Part shown: positions 45,201 through 55,689 of the stretch, piece by piece
Layout of the letters: every line of letters begins with the position of its first letter
Position numbering within the stretch: the stretch's first letter is position 1
Source: Pyrrhosoma nymphula
Taxonomy: Eukaryota; Arthropoda; Insecta; Odonata; Coenagrionidae
Direction: 5' to 3'
Length of the DNA stretch: 64,000 bases
Assembly (NCBI GenBank): GCA_963573305.1
Contig: OY754332.1
Coordinates: 140,671,977-140,735,976 of the forward strand
Translations under genes and position numbers: made by a program
Notes under the pieces: generated by a model
The model's input: only the letters and a program-made list of their open reading frames with translations
What the model was told of the DNA's origin: nothing
Database searches by the model: none

Positions 45201-46895
45201 ACTTTTTTTACGCTCTGAGCTTTCAGTTAGAATACATTCATCTGAATTTTCAAAAACAGTGTCGGAGAGTAGGGCCAAAACATTAATTATATCTGTTGCT
45301 TAGGATGTTTTTAAGGTGAAAATTATCTCGGCGATTCTAAGCGAATGATACGGGATCCCACGTATTCAGTTCGAGAAATGAAATTTATGTTCCTGGTGCA
45401 CGCCTTCGTCATTGCCATTTCCCGTTTCAAATCCTGATAAGATTTCTTTGGAAGCTTTGGAATGCAATTCCACCGCTTCAGTTACAATGAAAATGCAACT
45501 ATAGAAATGTGCGCTTCATCAATACCTTTTTTTATTCAAAATAAGAATGTCAAGGACAAGTCTTCGCTTTCTTATTTACCTCTTTCATTTTAGTGAATGT
45601 ACATACTCTATTCCCACGTCTCAAATTGTCATTAAACGCAGCTACTTCACAATCAATTCAAAGGCAGGGAGGGAATCATCACAGACCACGGTCCCTCCAA
45701 AGTTCAACTATCTGAAGATGACCCACAATCCTCGGGAAAAAATCAAGTGATCAACAAATGACAGGAGCACGTTCTCATTGAATGTAACTTGGAATTTTAC
45801 TGTTCACTCACAAGGGGTGTAATTCTATCTAAATTGATGGTGATAGCACAGTGGTTAAGATTTTTTTGTTTCCCTCTCTCAACCTGCTGTCAGTAGGGCC
45901 ATCAAGAATGTTGATAGAGGGATAATGGAGGAATTAGGCCAACATTGGATTAAATTTCCTGTTACTGATGAGAGACGGAATGCCATTAAAAGAAGGTAGT
46001 ATATTCCCTTAAAATTTGTTCATGTAATTATTTCCTAAGAATTTCTTGATTTATTTATGCCTCTATGCTTATTATATATTCAACAGATTCATTTGCTGAT
46101 AGGAAGCGCCCCGATGCAAATTCCCGGTGCTGCCCCATGTACTCCACCAGTATATACAGCTGCCTAGAGCTTGCCCTTCCTCTTCTTCCTTCCTCTTGCT
46201 TTACAAAGATTAACGTTTAAAATATTACCAAAGTGAATCACATGAACCAAAAATAGCACATAATATTTTATAATACTTACTCGTCATATTTGCCTTCTTC
46301 TTTCTAATTTGACCATTGCTAATTATTTATAGTATTTAAATATATAATATATTATGTATAATATTTATACACTTATTACGTCGAGTACTGTAATAGCAAT
46401 AAAAAATTATAGTATATACTACAGTATATAAAAAACGAAGCATAAGTAAATGTGACATGGTTTATCATTAATCGCAATAAGTACGAATTTTATACAGAAA
46501 ATTCTGCATGCCTTACATTTCAGAAATATTTAATGAATGTTAGTATTGTTGTTATTTGCATCTCAAAGCTTTTTTATTTTGTGTGGTACTATTTACGATA
46601 GTTTGGTATGTATATTTGAATAAATATAAAGTCATTGGTGAGTAAGTGTGAAAAAGTTGTGTGAAGATAAAATATAAGTGTTGATATAAAATATATTTTA
46701 AAACTAATAAACAAGAAGTATTAGATAGTATAGCTTGCGTTGAAATTGATACAAATATCTATAATTTATTTCAACTTAGAGTGATATATAAATAACAGAA
46801 ATTGCAGTACCTTTTTTGCGCCTTTCTTCTCTGGATTTTGTTCATTTCGCTCTTCATTTGCTTTCTTCTGCATTTCCCTATTGGTCATCACATAG
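45201..46895. other. Unassigned, very AT-rich DNA
   Basis: 46250-46800 is extremely AT-rich with many ATATTATA-type stretches. No gene or repeat family was recognised. Confidence 0.35.
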
Positions 46896-46921
46896 CTACG
46901 TCACCGACATCGGTGACGTAG
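46896..46921. repeat. 26-bp near-perfect palindrome with ACGTCA arms
   Basis: CTACGTCACCGA (46896-46907) and TCGGTGACGTAG (46910-46921) are exact reverse complements separated by CA. Each arm contains ACGTCA/TGACGT, the half-site bound by CREB/ATF-type bZIP factors. Whether this is a regulatory site or the tip of a fold-back element is not known. Confidence 0.75.
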
Positions 46922-48790
46922 ATGGCTAAGCCATTAAGGAGACGGATTCAACGACTTTCGCTTAACCACCGGTGGTCCAGAATATGATGCTAAAGTTCCT
47001 TCCGTTAGCTGTTAAGGCTTCGCGCTTTAAGTAGCTCATGTCTACCCGTGTTCTGGAATAAGCCTGCTGCACTTTCCTGACCATCTAAACGACCTATCAT
47101 TGTGCTACAAATGACCAAAGTGGTCGGTCGCCTTCCCACATGACCAGCCAATCTTCAATAAAACACATGTATCTGATACATTCAATAAAAGTGATTTCAT
47201 GATTATGATAAAAAGTTTTATATTTTGGATTTTCTTTATTTTAATTTTGATACAAACAGTTTTTGAAGCACACACTTCAATTGGTTACATTGATGTGATT
47301 TTATACTTCAATTGTGGCAATTCTTCGTGAGCTGACTAAAGACCCAAGATACTTATTCACCTCTCCCTACGTAAATATTCTCATTTGATGCAGAGTATGA
47401 CCAACATAATTACATTTGTAATTTAATGAATTTAGTTAATGATTTTGAACAAATAGAATGCATTTGCTTCACATACGTCATATCCTCTAATCTTCAGCAG
47501 CCGCGCAGGCCACTCGAAGAAAAATGAACCGTCACGTTTACAAGTCTAATGTCAGTCTAAGATTTCCATATGCATTAGTACGGCCTCCTTCCATACACAC
47601 GGGATTTTCTTCGCAAATAACAACGGCTATGTGTACCCGTATCAGTGGCAAAGTGAGATTCAAACCTGAAACTGACTCTCCACTTTGGATACAGCTTAGC
47701 AGGACGTTAACGTCTTTCCTTCTCAAATGCGCCGAAATGATATCGACCCTTGATCGTATTAACAGAATATTTTTCTCCTATTTTCACGGCGATTGATATA
47801 AAGACCTTAATCTAGGTGGCCACGCCAGGATCCTCGGACCACTGTTTTCTTAGGCTGTGGTTCTGTATAATAAATATCTGTTTACAGTCCCTTTAAAAAC
47901 TTTTAGAGAAATAACTGATATTTGTCTTTTTACAAACCATTTTAAATAAATAATTGAGCTTAAAATAACTGGAGTTATGGTGAATAAAATCCATAACATA
48001 TATGTGAGAAATTTAATGTGAATGTCTTATTTAATATGCACTCTCAAAGAAAGCCTTGAATCGTATCATTCAATTTTAAATGCAACAGTCTTCCAGGTTA
48101 GCTATACTTACTGAATTTATACCTTCCCTCAATATTTTACTGTTTTAAGACTAAAACAACATGCAGTCAATGCCCATTACATTAAAAAAAGTGGCATCAG
48201 AATCTATCCTCCCATATCAGAGGATATGCTCAATCAGCTGACTTTCCCCTTGCCCGGCTCCCATTTTCAGATGAGGAGGAATAGAGAACTTAAGAAAAAG
48301 TGGGAATACAAGACTTCCAATTCCAAAAGATTACTCAAGCCAATCAGAATGGAGACTGCGAGACACATGAGTTTCATATTACATAGAATGTGATTTTTTT
48401 AATATATTAATATTGTAGAAAAAGATTAGTACTTGTTGCAACTATAATGAGTCCACTTCCGAGTCATCAGCCTTAGATCCCTAAGCCGTGACCCCCAGGC
48501 GCGCTCTCAGGTAGAAAGGGACGACGCCCACTCCAGAACCAACTGCGGCGAATAGCTGGGGGCATTCAAATTCATTGAAGGCATATGGCAAATTTCAAAG
48601 TTGGCAATGAAATTGTAAACATTAGCCCATCGGTGTAACCCTTCCAACCGCGGCAACAGGGTTTTAATAAATAGACCCGTCCAGTCCCAAAATCGTATAC
48701 TGCGCAACGCCGTAAGTTTATCTAATTATATCCTTGAAAACTGCTGAAATCTCGCTGAAACCAAGGTCGGTATGTGTTAAAATGTGGCCA
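46922..48790. other. Unassigned DNA
   Basis: No gene or named repeat was recognised. A plus-strand frame of 90 codons at 47524-47796 has no familiar motif. Confidence 0.35.
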
Positions 48791-49270
48791 CATGCCCTTG
48801 CGGTAGCTCGCACGGCAGCATAAAAATGTAAACATCGCGTGAGACACAATATGCACTGCGTTGGTTCATCTGAATCCTGTCTTCAAGTCCTTCAGAGCCA
48901 ACACAACTTCCCTCGGTTCACGTCTCTTACGCTTCCCACTTTTACATCTACGCCTCACTCATTTGGCCTCCCAATGTTTCACCGGCCGAGATGTCGAGGG
49001 TCACTTCATGCCACTTCGACGCCTCTTGTTACGTGGATTCCCATGATTCCGAGACGCAGACGGTTTTCATCAATCCCCTTTCATTTCCCTTCCATTCCCC
49101 TGCCAGAGTCGGTGCCCGATCTCCCTCCGCGCCATCTCTTTCCCAACTCGAGGGTCGTCTGAGACAGCGACGCCGTCTTAATTCTGCGAGCCAAGTGCTC
49201 CCTTGAGGGTAACGGCGTCCCCAAACGGACTGTCCCAGGTGCACGCGTGGACATGTAGTCGTAAATCTAG
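48791..49270. other. GC-richer, CpG-containing patch
   Basis: This ~480-bp stretch is richer in C and CpG than its surroundings and is open in several overlapping frames at once, as expected from composition. It resembles the patches at 9.6, 37.2 and 63.8 kb. A promoter or 5' exon is possible but unproven; no start codon context, splice site or domain supports a gene. Confidence 0.3.
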
Positions 49271-50453
49271 GACTCTGTGGACGCTGAAACTTTTATTTGC
49301 TGCCATCATTGTAGTTCTCCGCTGAAGTGTGCCGTTTGGCGCTGTCTCTCGTCGGGGAAAGCAGTGAGAGGGAGCTTCCCACATAAAGATCAAAAGTTAA
49401 ATCCATTCATCGTCTACGTGCTCATTTCTCTCAATTTCTCCTGGCAGGTCTCTGTCGTCATTCACTGACCAACTGGCAATTTGATTCGACTCGAAACAAA
49501 TAAGGCAGTATCAGTCGAAATATTATTTCTCTAGTGAAAATGCTCGAAAGTATTTAGCTTAAAATCATTAGAATATTATGCTTGAATATTCACAACAGTA
49601 GATAAGCATAACTTTAAACGATGCTTATGCAAAAAGAAAACATACGGTAGAAATCGGATTCCTTGACTTCATATGTGCAAAGGAGAAATTAAGAAAATCT
49701 GACCATTACGTGAGACCTTATTTTTACCGCTTTAACCACCTGTAACAACTCGCTGGCTGGACCATTATTCGATAAAACGCTATTCAAAATAATCAATTAT
49801 GGAATTGAAAGAAACGATAACTGACATTCCGTGGGAAGAAATAAGCTCCTTGAAAACAAATAAGCCATCATATCATATGGAATTATAATGAAAGGAAAAT
49901 GGAGCCCGAATAATTGATCACTTCCTTGAATACTTACGGGTACAGTCAAGTGGCAGGGGTCTGTAAGGGGCAGCGGTTCACTGGATAGACAAGACATGCC
50001 ATGATCTGGAAGAGCTTCCTGCTTCGGGACTGGTAATGGAGTGGATGGGGCACAATTTTCGGCTGCGAAAATAATACTCTCTTACACCACCGGGATGTAC
50101 ATGAAACTTAATGGAGGTGCTTAATTGAATAAAGCAAACTGTGGAAACTTGAAGGGTGAAATATTTTAAGCAAATTGGATTCTCGTTGAATGCAATGAGC
50201 AGGAAAAATAATTTCTTGCTTCAAAGGGAGGTATTGTGTGTGGTAGTTGGTAGTTTTGACCAATAAAGGAGAAACGGCAGCGATGTTGAGGAAATAAGTG
50301 ACCCATTGAAAACATTTCAGCTTTCACTTCGAGGAATTTATCCATGAAAAAAAGATAACTTTGTAATATTTCACACAATTTGTAATGGCATCAACCGGTT
50401 TTATTCACCCCTCCCTAATTTTCCTCCCGCCGGTGCCCTATTTAAGGGTGTGC
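49271..50453. other. Unassigned DNA upstream of the 50.45-59.35 kb element
   Basis: No gene or repeat was recognised. Confidence 0.35.
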
Positions 50454-50479
50454 TACCCAGTGGGGAGAGACCATGCAGA

Positions 50480-50665
50480 ATACGTTCATTAACTAATTCA
50501 GAAGTAGTCCACCACTGAATTATCCTGAACATACAAACATAGAACGTCCATTGAATGTTCAAGTGTGATTTATTCGTTGGAAACTGTTCATAGATCGTTC
50601 ATTTCCAGTCCGCAAAGTATTATTCAAAAGAGCTCCCTGGTTGAACATTTAAAGAACATCTTAAA
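50480..50665. repeat. Left subterminal GAACGTTC-like array
   Basis: Variants of a half-palindromic unit recur here: ATACGTTCATT, GAACGTCCATTGAATGTTC, ATAGATCGTTCATT, TTGAACATTTAAAGAACATC. Similar units fill 59165-59335 at the other end. Repeated subterminal motifs commonly bind a transposase; that role is inferred. Confidence 0.5.
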
Positions 50666-50739
50666 ACCATGTATATTTGAATTGTCATAAACGGCAATGT
50701 GTTATAAAAAACATATTATATATTAATATATATGCAAAA

Positions 50740-50771
50740 TTTTATTGTACGACGCGTTTCGTACAATAAAA
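50740..50771. repeat. Perfect 13-bp hairpin
   Basis: TTTTATTGTACGA (50740-50752) and TCGTACAATAAAA (50759-50771) are exact inverted arms with a six-base CGCGTT loop. It lies between the subterminal array and the long inverted arm of the 8.9-kb element. It resembles a bidirectional terminator in form, but no transcript is implied. Confidence 0.7.
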
Positions 50772-50791
50772 AAAATGTGGAAAAGTACTAA

Positions 50792-51210
50792 GGGCTAAAA
50801 TCGCTCTCTTGGGGACTACCATTGGTATCTCTTAATGACTGTCGCTCCTCGACTGCGAGCCTAATCCGACACTCCGCGAGCGACCCTAGTCCCTCAGCGA
50901 GGCCCTGTTCACCGCGGGTGGCCACCCCATTGAGCTTGACCGATCGCAGTTATATTAATAGTTTGTAAAGTGTAATTACTATAAACAATTTGTAAATTTT
51001 TTCATGCTCGTCATTGCAACAAAACTACAAGCATTTTTATCGATCCTCTACGATGAAAACTAAGAATGTTAGTAAAATGACTCGGAAATCATAATTCAGA
51101 CTTGGCAACGCTCTAGAGGGCCACGTGTTTTCCATCGCCAGAGTGAAGAGGAAAGGGTGGGGGTAATGCAGGGAATGGGAAAGACAGGCGTAATATGTGA
51201 GAAATCTTAC
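50792..51210 (+). repeat. Long inverted arm, left
   Basis: The reverse complement aligns with 57866-58286 throughout. Shared blocks include GGTGGCCACCC, ATTGAGCTTGACCGATCGCAG, GATCCTCTACGATGAAAACTA, CAGACTTGGCAACGCT, CCACGTGTTTTCCATCGCCA and GAGTGAAGAGGAA. Many single-base differences and several small indels separate the arms. No coding potential was recognised. Confidence 0.85.
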
Positions 51211-51261
51211 GGGTGAACTAGGTACTACGCACGCTGCCTGTGTAATATGCCTATCATACGG

Positions 51262-51340
51262 GTGTCATTCAATAAAATCTACATCTACAAAGTACCGTGC
51301 AAGCCACCACTAGGGTGTGTGGCACGCAGAGATTCCACGC
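51262..51340 (-). repeat. 3'-end fragment of a non-LTR element, inverted
   Basis: On the minus strand this reads TGCCACACACCCTAGTGG then TGGCTTGCACGGTACTTTG then TAGATGTAGAT. It resembles the plus-strand 3' end at 52470-52525 (CACACACCCCTGAGGTGGCT...TTTTGTAGATGTAGATG). The TAGATG-type short tandem tail is typical of CR1/L2-like 3' ends. It lies head to head with the truncated 5' end of the next copy. Confidence 0.6.
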
Positions 51341-51354
51341 CAGGCATGCAGTAA

Positions 51355-52525
51355 ACGTGGAGTAAACGACATCGGTGACAAAGTTGACAGTAAGCTTAGA
51401 TTATTTGCTGACGACGCAGTGATGTATAGAGAAATTCGTAGCTTTAATGACAAGGAAGCGCTAACTAAGGACCTCGAGGCAATACAAGAGTGGTGCGATG
51501 CGTGGCAGCTAGAATTAAACCTGAAAAAATGCGTTGTTGTGAATTTTTAGAAACGGAAAAATGCTCCTTGTATCAGCTATTGCATAAACAACATAAAATT
51601 AGAGACCGTAGAATCGGTTTAAATACCACGGAGTTAAACTGACTAATGACCTGTCGTGGAGTAAACATATTCGAGAAATTACCGGTCAGGCTTATCGTAA
51701 ATTGGGATTGGTTAAAAGAGTACTTGGCAAGTGTGACGATAAAGTTAGGAAAATCAGCTACTTCTCCCTCGTTAGACCTCACTTTGAATATGCCGCCAGT
51801 ATCTGGGATCCTTATGAGAAAGGCTTGGAAACTGAGTTAGAACGCGTGCAGCGAAGATCGGCAAGATACTTTAAAGGCCGTTATGATAATCTCGTTAGTG
51901 TTACTGACCTTTTGCAGCAACTGGGATGGGAAAAGCTTTCAGACCGTCGATTAAAATTTAGACTTAATCTGTTATGTAAGTACCAAACCGGTCAATTCTC
52001 TGACGACGTTGATAATATTTTACGAAATCCGAAATACTATGGTAGATCAGATCATGAGAAAAAATTAGGGAACTAGACTGCAGAACGGACAGATTTAAAA
52101 TGTCATTTTTCCCACGAACGATAAGGGACCATAACAGCTGCCAATGAGACTTTTATCTAGGTTTGCCGTTAGGTAGTGTAGCTCTTAGTAGTAGTACTCC
52201 TAATACCTGAATCCTTATCTGTTACCTAGTACATACTAACAGCACGCCAAGCATGTTTTCTACATGGGTCTCTGTCCATCTGTGTAGTTATAGAATGCAT
52301 GTATATTGACGGTCCTTCTCCATTGCGATAACATCTGTAGTGTAGTAGTGCATGCTTGTGAAGCTTCGCCTCGTGACAAGCATTAGCGATTTATGCTAAT
52401 GCATAATTAGTCGTAGTTCCACTAACTCTAGGGTATAGTGTAATGCATGTTGGTGATTACTCACCCCCAGCCTGTCACACACCCCTGAGGTGGCTTGCAG
52501 GGTATTTTGTAGATGTAGATGCAGC
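51355..52525 (+). mobile_element. CR1/L2/jockey-like non-LTR element, 5'-truncated (copy 2)
   Basis: The copy starts within the reverse transcriptase and runs to the 3' UTR and a TGTAGATGTAGATG tail. Coding pieces: VDSKLRLFADDAVMYREI (51382-51435, an intact FADD catalytic motif), WCDAWQLELNLKKC (51492-51533), a stop at 51548, then LTNDLSWSKHIREITGQA in another frame. A third frame follows with KISYFSLVRPHFEYAASIWD, LERVQRRSARYFKGRYDNL, LGWEKLSDRRLKFRLNLLCK and NPKYYGRSDHE, ending at 52076. These match the 56.6-57.2 kb copy closely. Frameshifts make it inactive. Confidence 0.85.
52320..52510 (+). repeat. 3'-UTR repeat of the non-LTR family
   Basis: The blocks GTGCATGCTT, CGCCTCGTGACAAGCATTAG, TAGGGTATAGTGTAATGCAT and GTTGGTGATTACTCACCCCC recur, partly in a different order, in the 3' regions at 57480-57840 (+) and 54140-54480 (-). 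Confidence 0.6.
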
Positions 52526-52555
52526 AATATTCCCAGCACAAATCAGAACCTCATA

Positions 52556-52589
52556 CGTTCCCCCGGCCGCAATTGCGGCCGGGGGAACG
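52556..52589. repeat. Perfect 34-bp GC-rich palindrome
   Basis: CGTTCCCCCGGCCGCAA (52556-52572) is followed immediately by its exact reverse complement (52573-52589), with no spacer. It sits in AT-rich DNA about 30 bases after the 3' tail of a non-LTR copy. It can form a cruciform. Its origin is unknown. Linker- or adaptor-derived sequence should be considered because of the embedded restriction-like CGGCCG sites. Confidence 0.95.
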
Positions 52590-52851
52590 GATATGCACAG
52601 GCCAAAAAGCAGTCAGGAGAACAGTGCGCAGCCCAACCAGAATTTGGGAAAGTGATACGTAAATGAACGTGAAAACATACAGAACAATGATATAGACACA
52701 TTAAATGGTTAATATTACTAAAACTGTTAATTTATGAATGCTTCTTGATGCAGAGAACAAAGTAAAATAATGCCGGACATATCAAGCGGTGTGAAGTGTT
52801 ACTAATGATGTTATAAAAAATACAGTTTCCGGCGTAATTCGATGGAAATCT

Positions 52852-53045
52852 TTGATATTAAATATAATAAAATCACTTGTCTATTTCCACACTGTTTTAT
52901 TTCAATTGCCCATGGTTTTTGCACGTAGTGCCATTTTCAAGGAAAAATTTGAAAATTTGAAAATGCCACTACGTGCCGAAACCATGGTCGGTTGAAATAA
53001 AACAGTGTGGAAATTGACAAATGATTTCATTGTATTTAATAATGA
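52852..53045. repeat. Fold-back MITE with ~90-bp imperfect inverted arms
   Basis: Left arm about 52852-52945, right arm about 52952-53045; paired positions sum to 105897 throughout, so there is no net indel. Blocks such as TTTCCACACTGTTTTATTTC, CCATGGTTT, GCACGTAGTG and CATTTTCAA pair with scattered mismatches. The loop is about six bases. Like the element at 10.08-10.23 kb it pairs a CCACA-type outer block with TTTTATTTC. I suspect related families but cannot prove it. Confidence 0.7.
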
Positions 53046-53129
53046 TGTTACGTTATTAAATATAATTGAAAATTCTACTCTACCTATTGAGAATGGGAGT
53101 TTCATATGATTGATCTATCGCAACTATTA

Positions 53130-54060
53130 GGTATGATCCCTTATTGTGCGTGGGAAAAATTACATTTTATATCTATCGGTTCTGCGGTCAATTTCCTTTA
53201 TCTTATTGCTGTGATTGCTTCTACCGTAGTACGTTGGCTCTAGCAATATATGTTGAACGTCCGGTAAAAAACTGTCGCCTCCGAACTTGCACAAAAGATT
53301 TAATCTGTATTTCTCCCTTCGATCAGTTAGAGATTCCCACCCTAGTTCTTTCAACAATTCGGTAACACTACTAAGTTAACGTTATCGTAATCGTTAACGA
53401 CTTTCCACAAATCTTGCTGCTCTCCGTTGTATGCGATCTATTTCTGAGATTAGTCCTACTTCGTAAGGGTCCCATATGTTAGCGGCAAACTCCCAAGTGA
53501 GGTGTTACGAGTGATAAATAACATCGCTCTTTAACCTTCTCGTCGAATTTTCCTAATACTATTTTAATAAATCTCAATTTGCAACTAACCTGTCTGCAGA
53601 TTTCCGCAATGTGTTTCCCTCAAGGCAGGTCCTGAGTATGGGTCACACCTAAGTATTTAACTGATTATAAGTTTGATAAGTTGATTTGATTAATTGTGTA
53701 CGTTTCGTTGACCGGGTTTTATTTTTCCAAAAATTCATAACAACGCACTTCAATGCAAACAGTCAAGTATTGCACCATTCAGTTTTACCATCTAGGTCTT
53801 TTTGTAACGCAATATTGTCAGACTCATTGTCCAGACCCCTGTAAAATTCTGCGTCCTCTGCGAAGAGGCGCATTTTGCTCGTAACAACGGTAGGGATATC
53901 ATAAATATACGAAAGGAACAATAAGGGACCGATGACACTTCCCTGGGGTACACCTGATGTAACTTTCACTACATCTGAACTAACGCCATCTAAACCTACC
54001 CTCTGTTCGCGGTCGGCTAAGAACTCTCTTATCCATCATATTACGTCTTGGTGCATTCCG
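53130..54060 (-). mobile_element. CR1/L2/jockey-like non-LTR fragment (copy 3)
   Basis: On the minus strand, 53969-53763 encodes VTSGVPQGSVIGPLLFL (motif B) and MRLFAEDAEFYRGL, where the catalytic FADD has become FAED. Weaker stretches follow: LRFIKIVLGKFDEKV and WDPYE-like pieces in shifted frames (53600-53450). Then 53357-53160 encodes ELGWESLTDRREKYRLNLLC and EPTYYGRSNHSNKIKE. Protein similarity to copies 1 and 2 is clear but lower than between those two, indicating another subfamily. The 5' part is missing and the loss of the catalytic Asp confirms inactivity. Confidence 0.8.
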
Positions 54061-54068
54061 TAAGCTTC

Positions 54069-54090
54069 GAAATGAATGAATGAATGAATT
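54069..54090 (+). repeat. Short GAAT microsatellite
   Basis: About five tandem copies of AATG/GAAT lie at the 5' boundary of the minus-strand non-LTR fragment, a common insertion-junction feature. Confidence 0.7.
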
Positions 54091-54139
54091 TAGTAAGCTT
54101 CCAGAATGGTGTGCATTGGAATATCCTCAAGTTAGTGCC

Positions 54140-54480
54140 ACTTTGACTATTGATGCATTATCATAAATCGCTAGTGTTTGTCACGAGGCGAAGCATGCAC
54201 TACACTAAAAATATGCTACCAATGGTACCATTAGTATTGATGTATTTTTTTTGCAACTATATAAATAGCTAGAGATAAAATACTCATACTGAAAGCATGC
54301 ATGTCGTGGTGTTAGTACTGTTAACCGAATGGGGAGAATCAGAGGCGTATAATGCGTTATCATGCGAGGGTGTGTGGTAGGGGGTGGATAACCACCAACA
54401 TGCATTATACCGTACCTTAAAGTTAGTGCAACTACGACTATCTACTAACGATCTCTCTCAGGCATGCGCTACACATGCAC
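54140..54480 (-). repeat. 3'-UTR repeat unit, minus-strand copy
   Basis: Read on the minus strand, it matches 57480-57840 over about 340 bp. Shared blocks are TAATGCATGTTGGTGG, CTCCCCATTCGGTTAACAGT, ACTAACACCACG, GGTAGCATATTTTTAGTGTA and CGCCTCGTGACAA. It forms, with that copy, a second inverted repeat nested inside the 8.9-kb element. Confidence 0.75.
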
Positions 54481-54654
54481 GGTAGGCTACAGGGCAGGTG
54501 AATTAGTGGGGTCAATAATTATGTGTTTCGAGTTAATAATTTAGCAAAGACAACTCCGTGTATAGGGCCCGAGAATAGCTAAATTGAAGACAGCAATCTT
54601 TAAATGTCCCCGAAAAACATAAACAATAATCATGAAGCAGTATTCGTTGCAGTA

Positions 54655-55420
54655 GTTAACTGCCATAGTTTAAAAAAAAGATTCCAGAATTTCACCAAAT
54701 TATTCATAGCACGGAGTGTAACGTCATTAATGGTACAGAAAGTTGGCTGACGGACGATATATCTGATAGTGAAATTTTTCCTAAATCATTCAAAGTTTAC
54801 AGAAAAGACAGGTCCAACCGAACCGGAGGCAGAGTTTTTTTTTCGCTGTAAAGAATAGAGTGAAGAGTATTTAAAGCTGTTGTCAGCCAAGCGGAAATCG
54901 TCCCAGTTACCAGCCTAGAATCTGTATGGTGCTATATTAGATGCCCTAAATAAAAAAACGATATTCGTGTGCGCATAATACAGGTCACCTAACACCAACC
55001 TCATGTCAATTTTAGAACTCGAAAAGAAAATAAAGAGCATCACATCCAGGAACACCGAAAGAAATTTAATAATAGGTGGAGATTTCAATACACCCTCTAT
55101 AGATTGGAGGACCAACATTTACATATCAGGGGGAAGATACAAAGATATATGCGAGTCCCTGCTGTACACGTTCTCATCAAATGCCCTAAATCAGATAGCT
55201 ATGACGCCTAACAGAGGTGACAATATTCTTGATTTATTGGCAACGAATATAAAGTAACAAGTAATTACGGTAAACACTGTTGATGGCATTAGTGACCATG
55301 GAGTAGTTACGGCAATTTTATCTTTGAATATCATTAAAAGTTTTAAACAAAGAAGAAAGTTCTACATTTTCAAAAAAGCCGATTTCAATGCGTTCAAGAG
55401 TCACCTAAAAAATTGTCTTC
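54655..55420 (+). pseudogene. EEP endonuclease domain of copy 1
   Basis: EEP endonucleases nick target DNA for priming. Pieces read INGTESWLTDDISDSEIFP (about 54730), FKVYRKDRSNRTGGR (54790-54835), a frame break at an expanded T run (about 54836), VCAYYRSP-like (54965), and, in an open frame, NLIIGGDFNTPSIDW (55060-55105), the family's GDFN motif. NALNQIAMTPNRGDNILDLL follows, and after a stop at 55255 GISDHGVVTAI (about 55285), the SDH motif. Key catalytic motifs are recognisable but the frame is broken. Confidence 0.75.
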
Positions 55421-55689
55421 CCGACTTTTAACAATCAAGCGCAAAGTTAGACACGGAGGGTAGCTGGAAAGCTTTTCTTTTAATCGTACATTCGAGGATC
55501 AGAAAATGTATTCCAAGTAAAGTAAAAAAAGAGGGCAGCAAACCAAGATGGTATAATGCAAAAGTGAGAAATCGTTAAGACGACAGAGAGTGTGCTACGC
55601 CAAAATGAAAAAACTCCGTAGAGATTTGTCCACTGTTGATCAAAATTTAATAATTGAAAAATACAAATTGTCTAAAGCCATTACAAAAG

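Noticed and set aside
48839..49206. Overlapping plus- and minus-strand frames around 49 kb as a possible exon
   Set aside because: Frames are open in several phases simultaneously and show no domain, so a coding call is unsupported.
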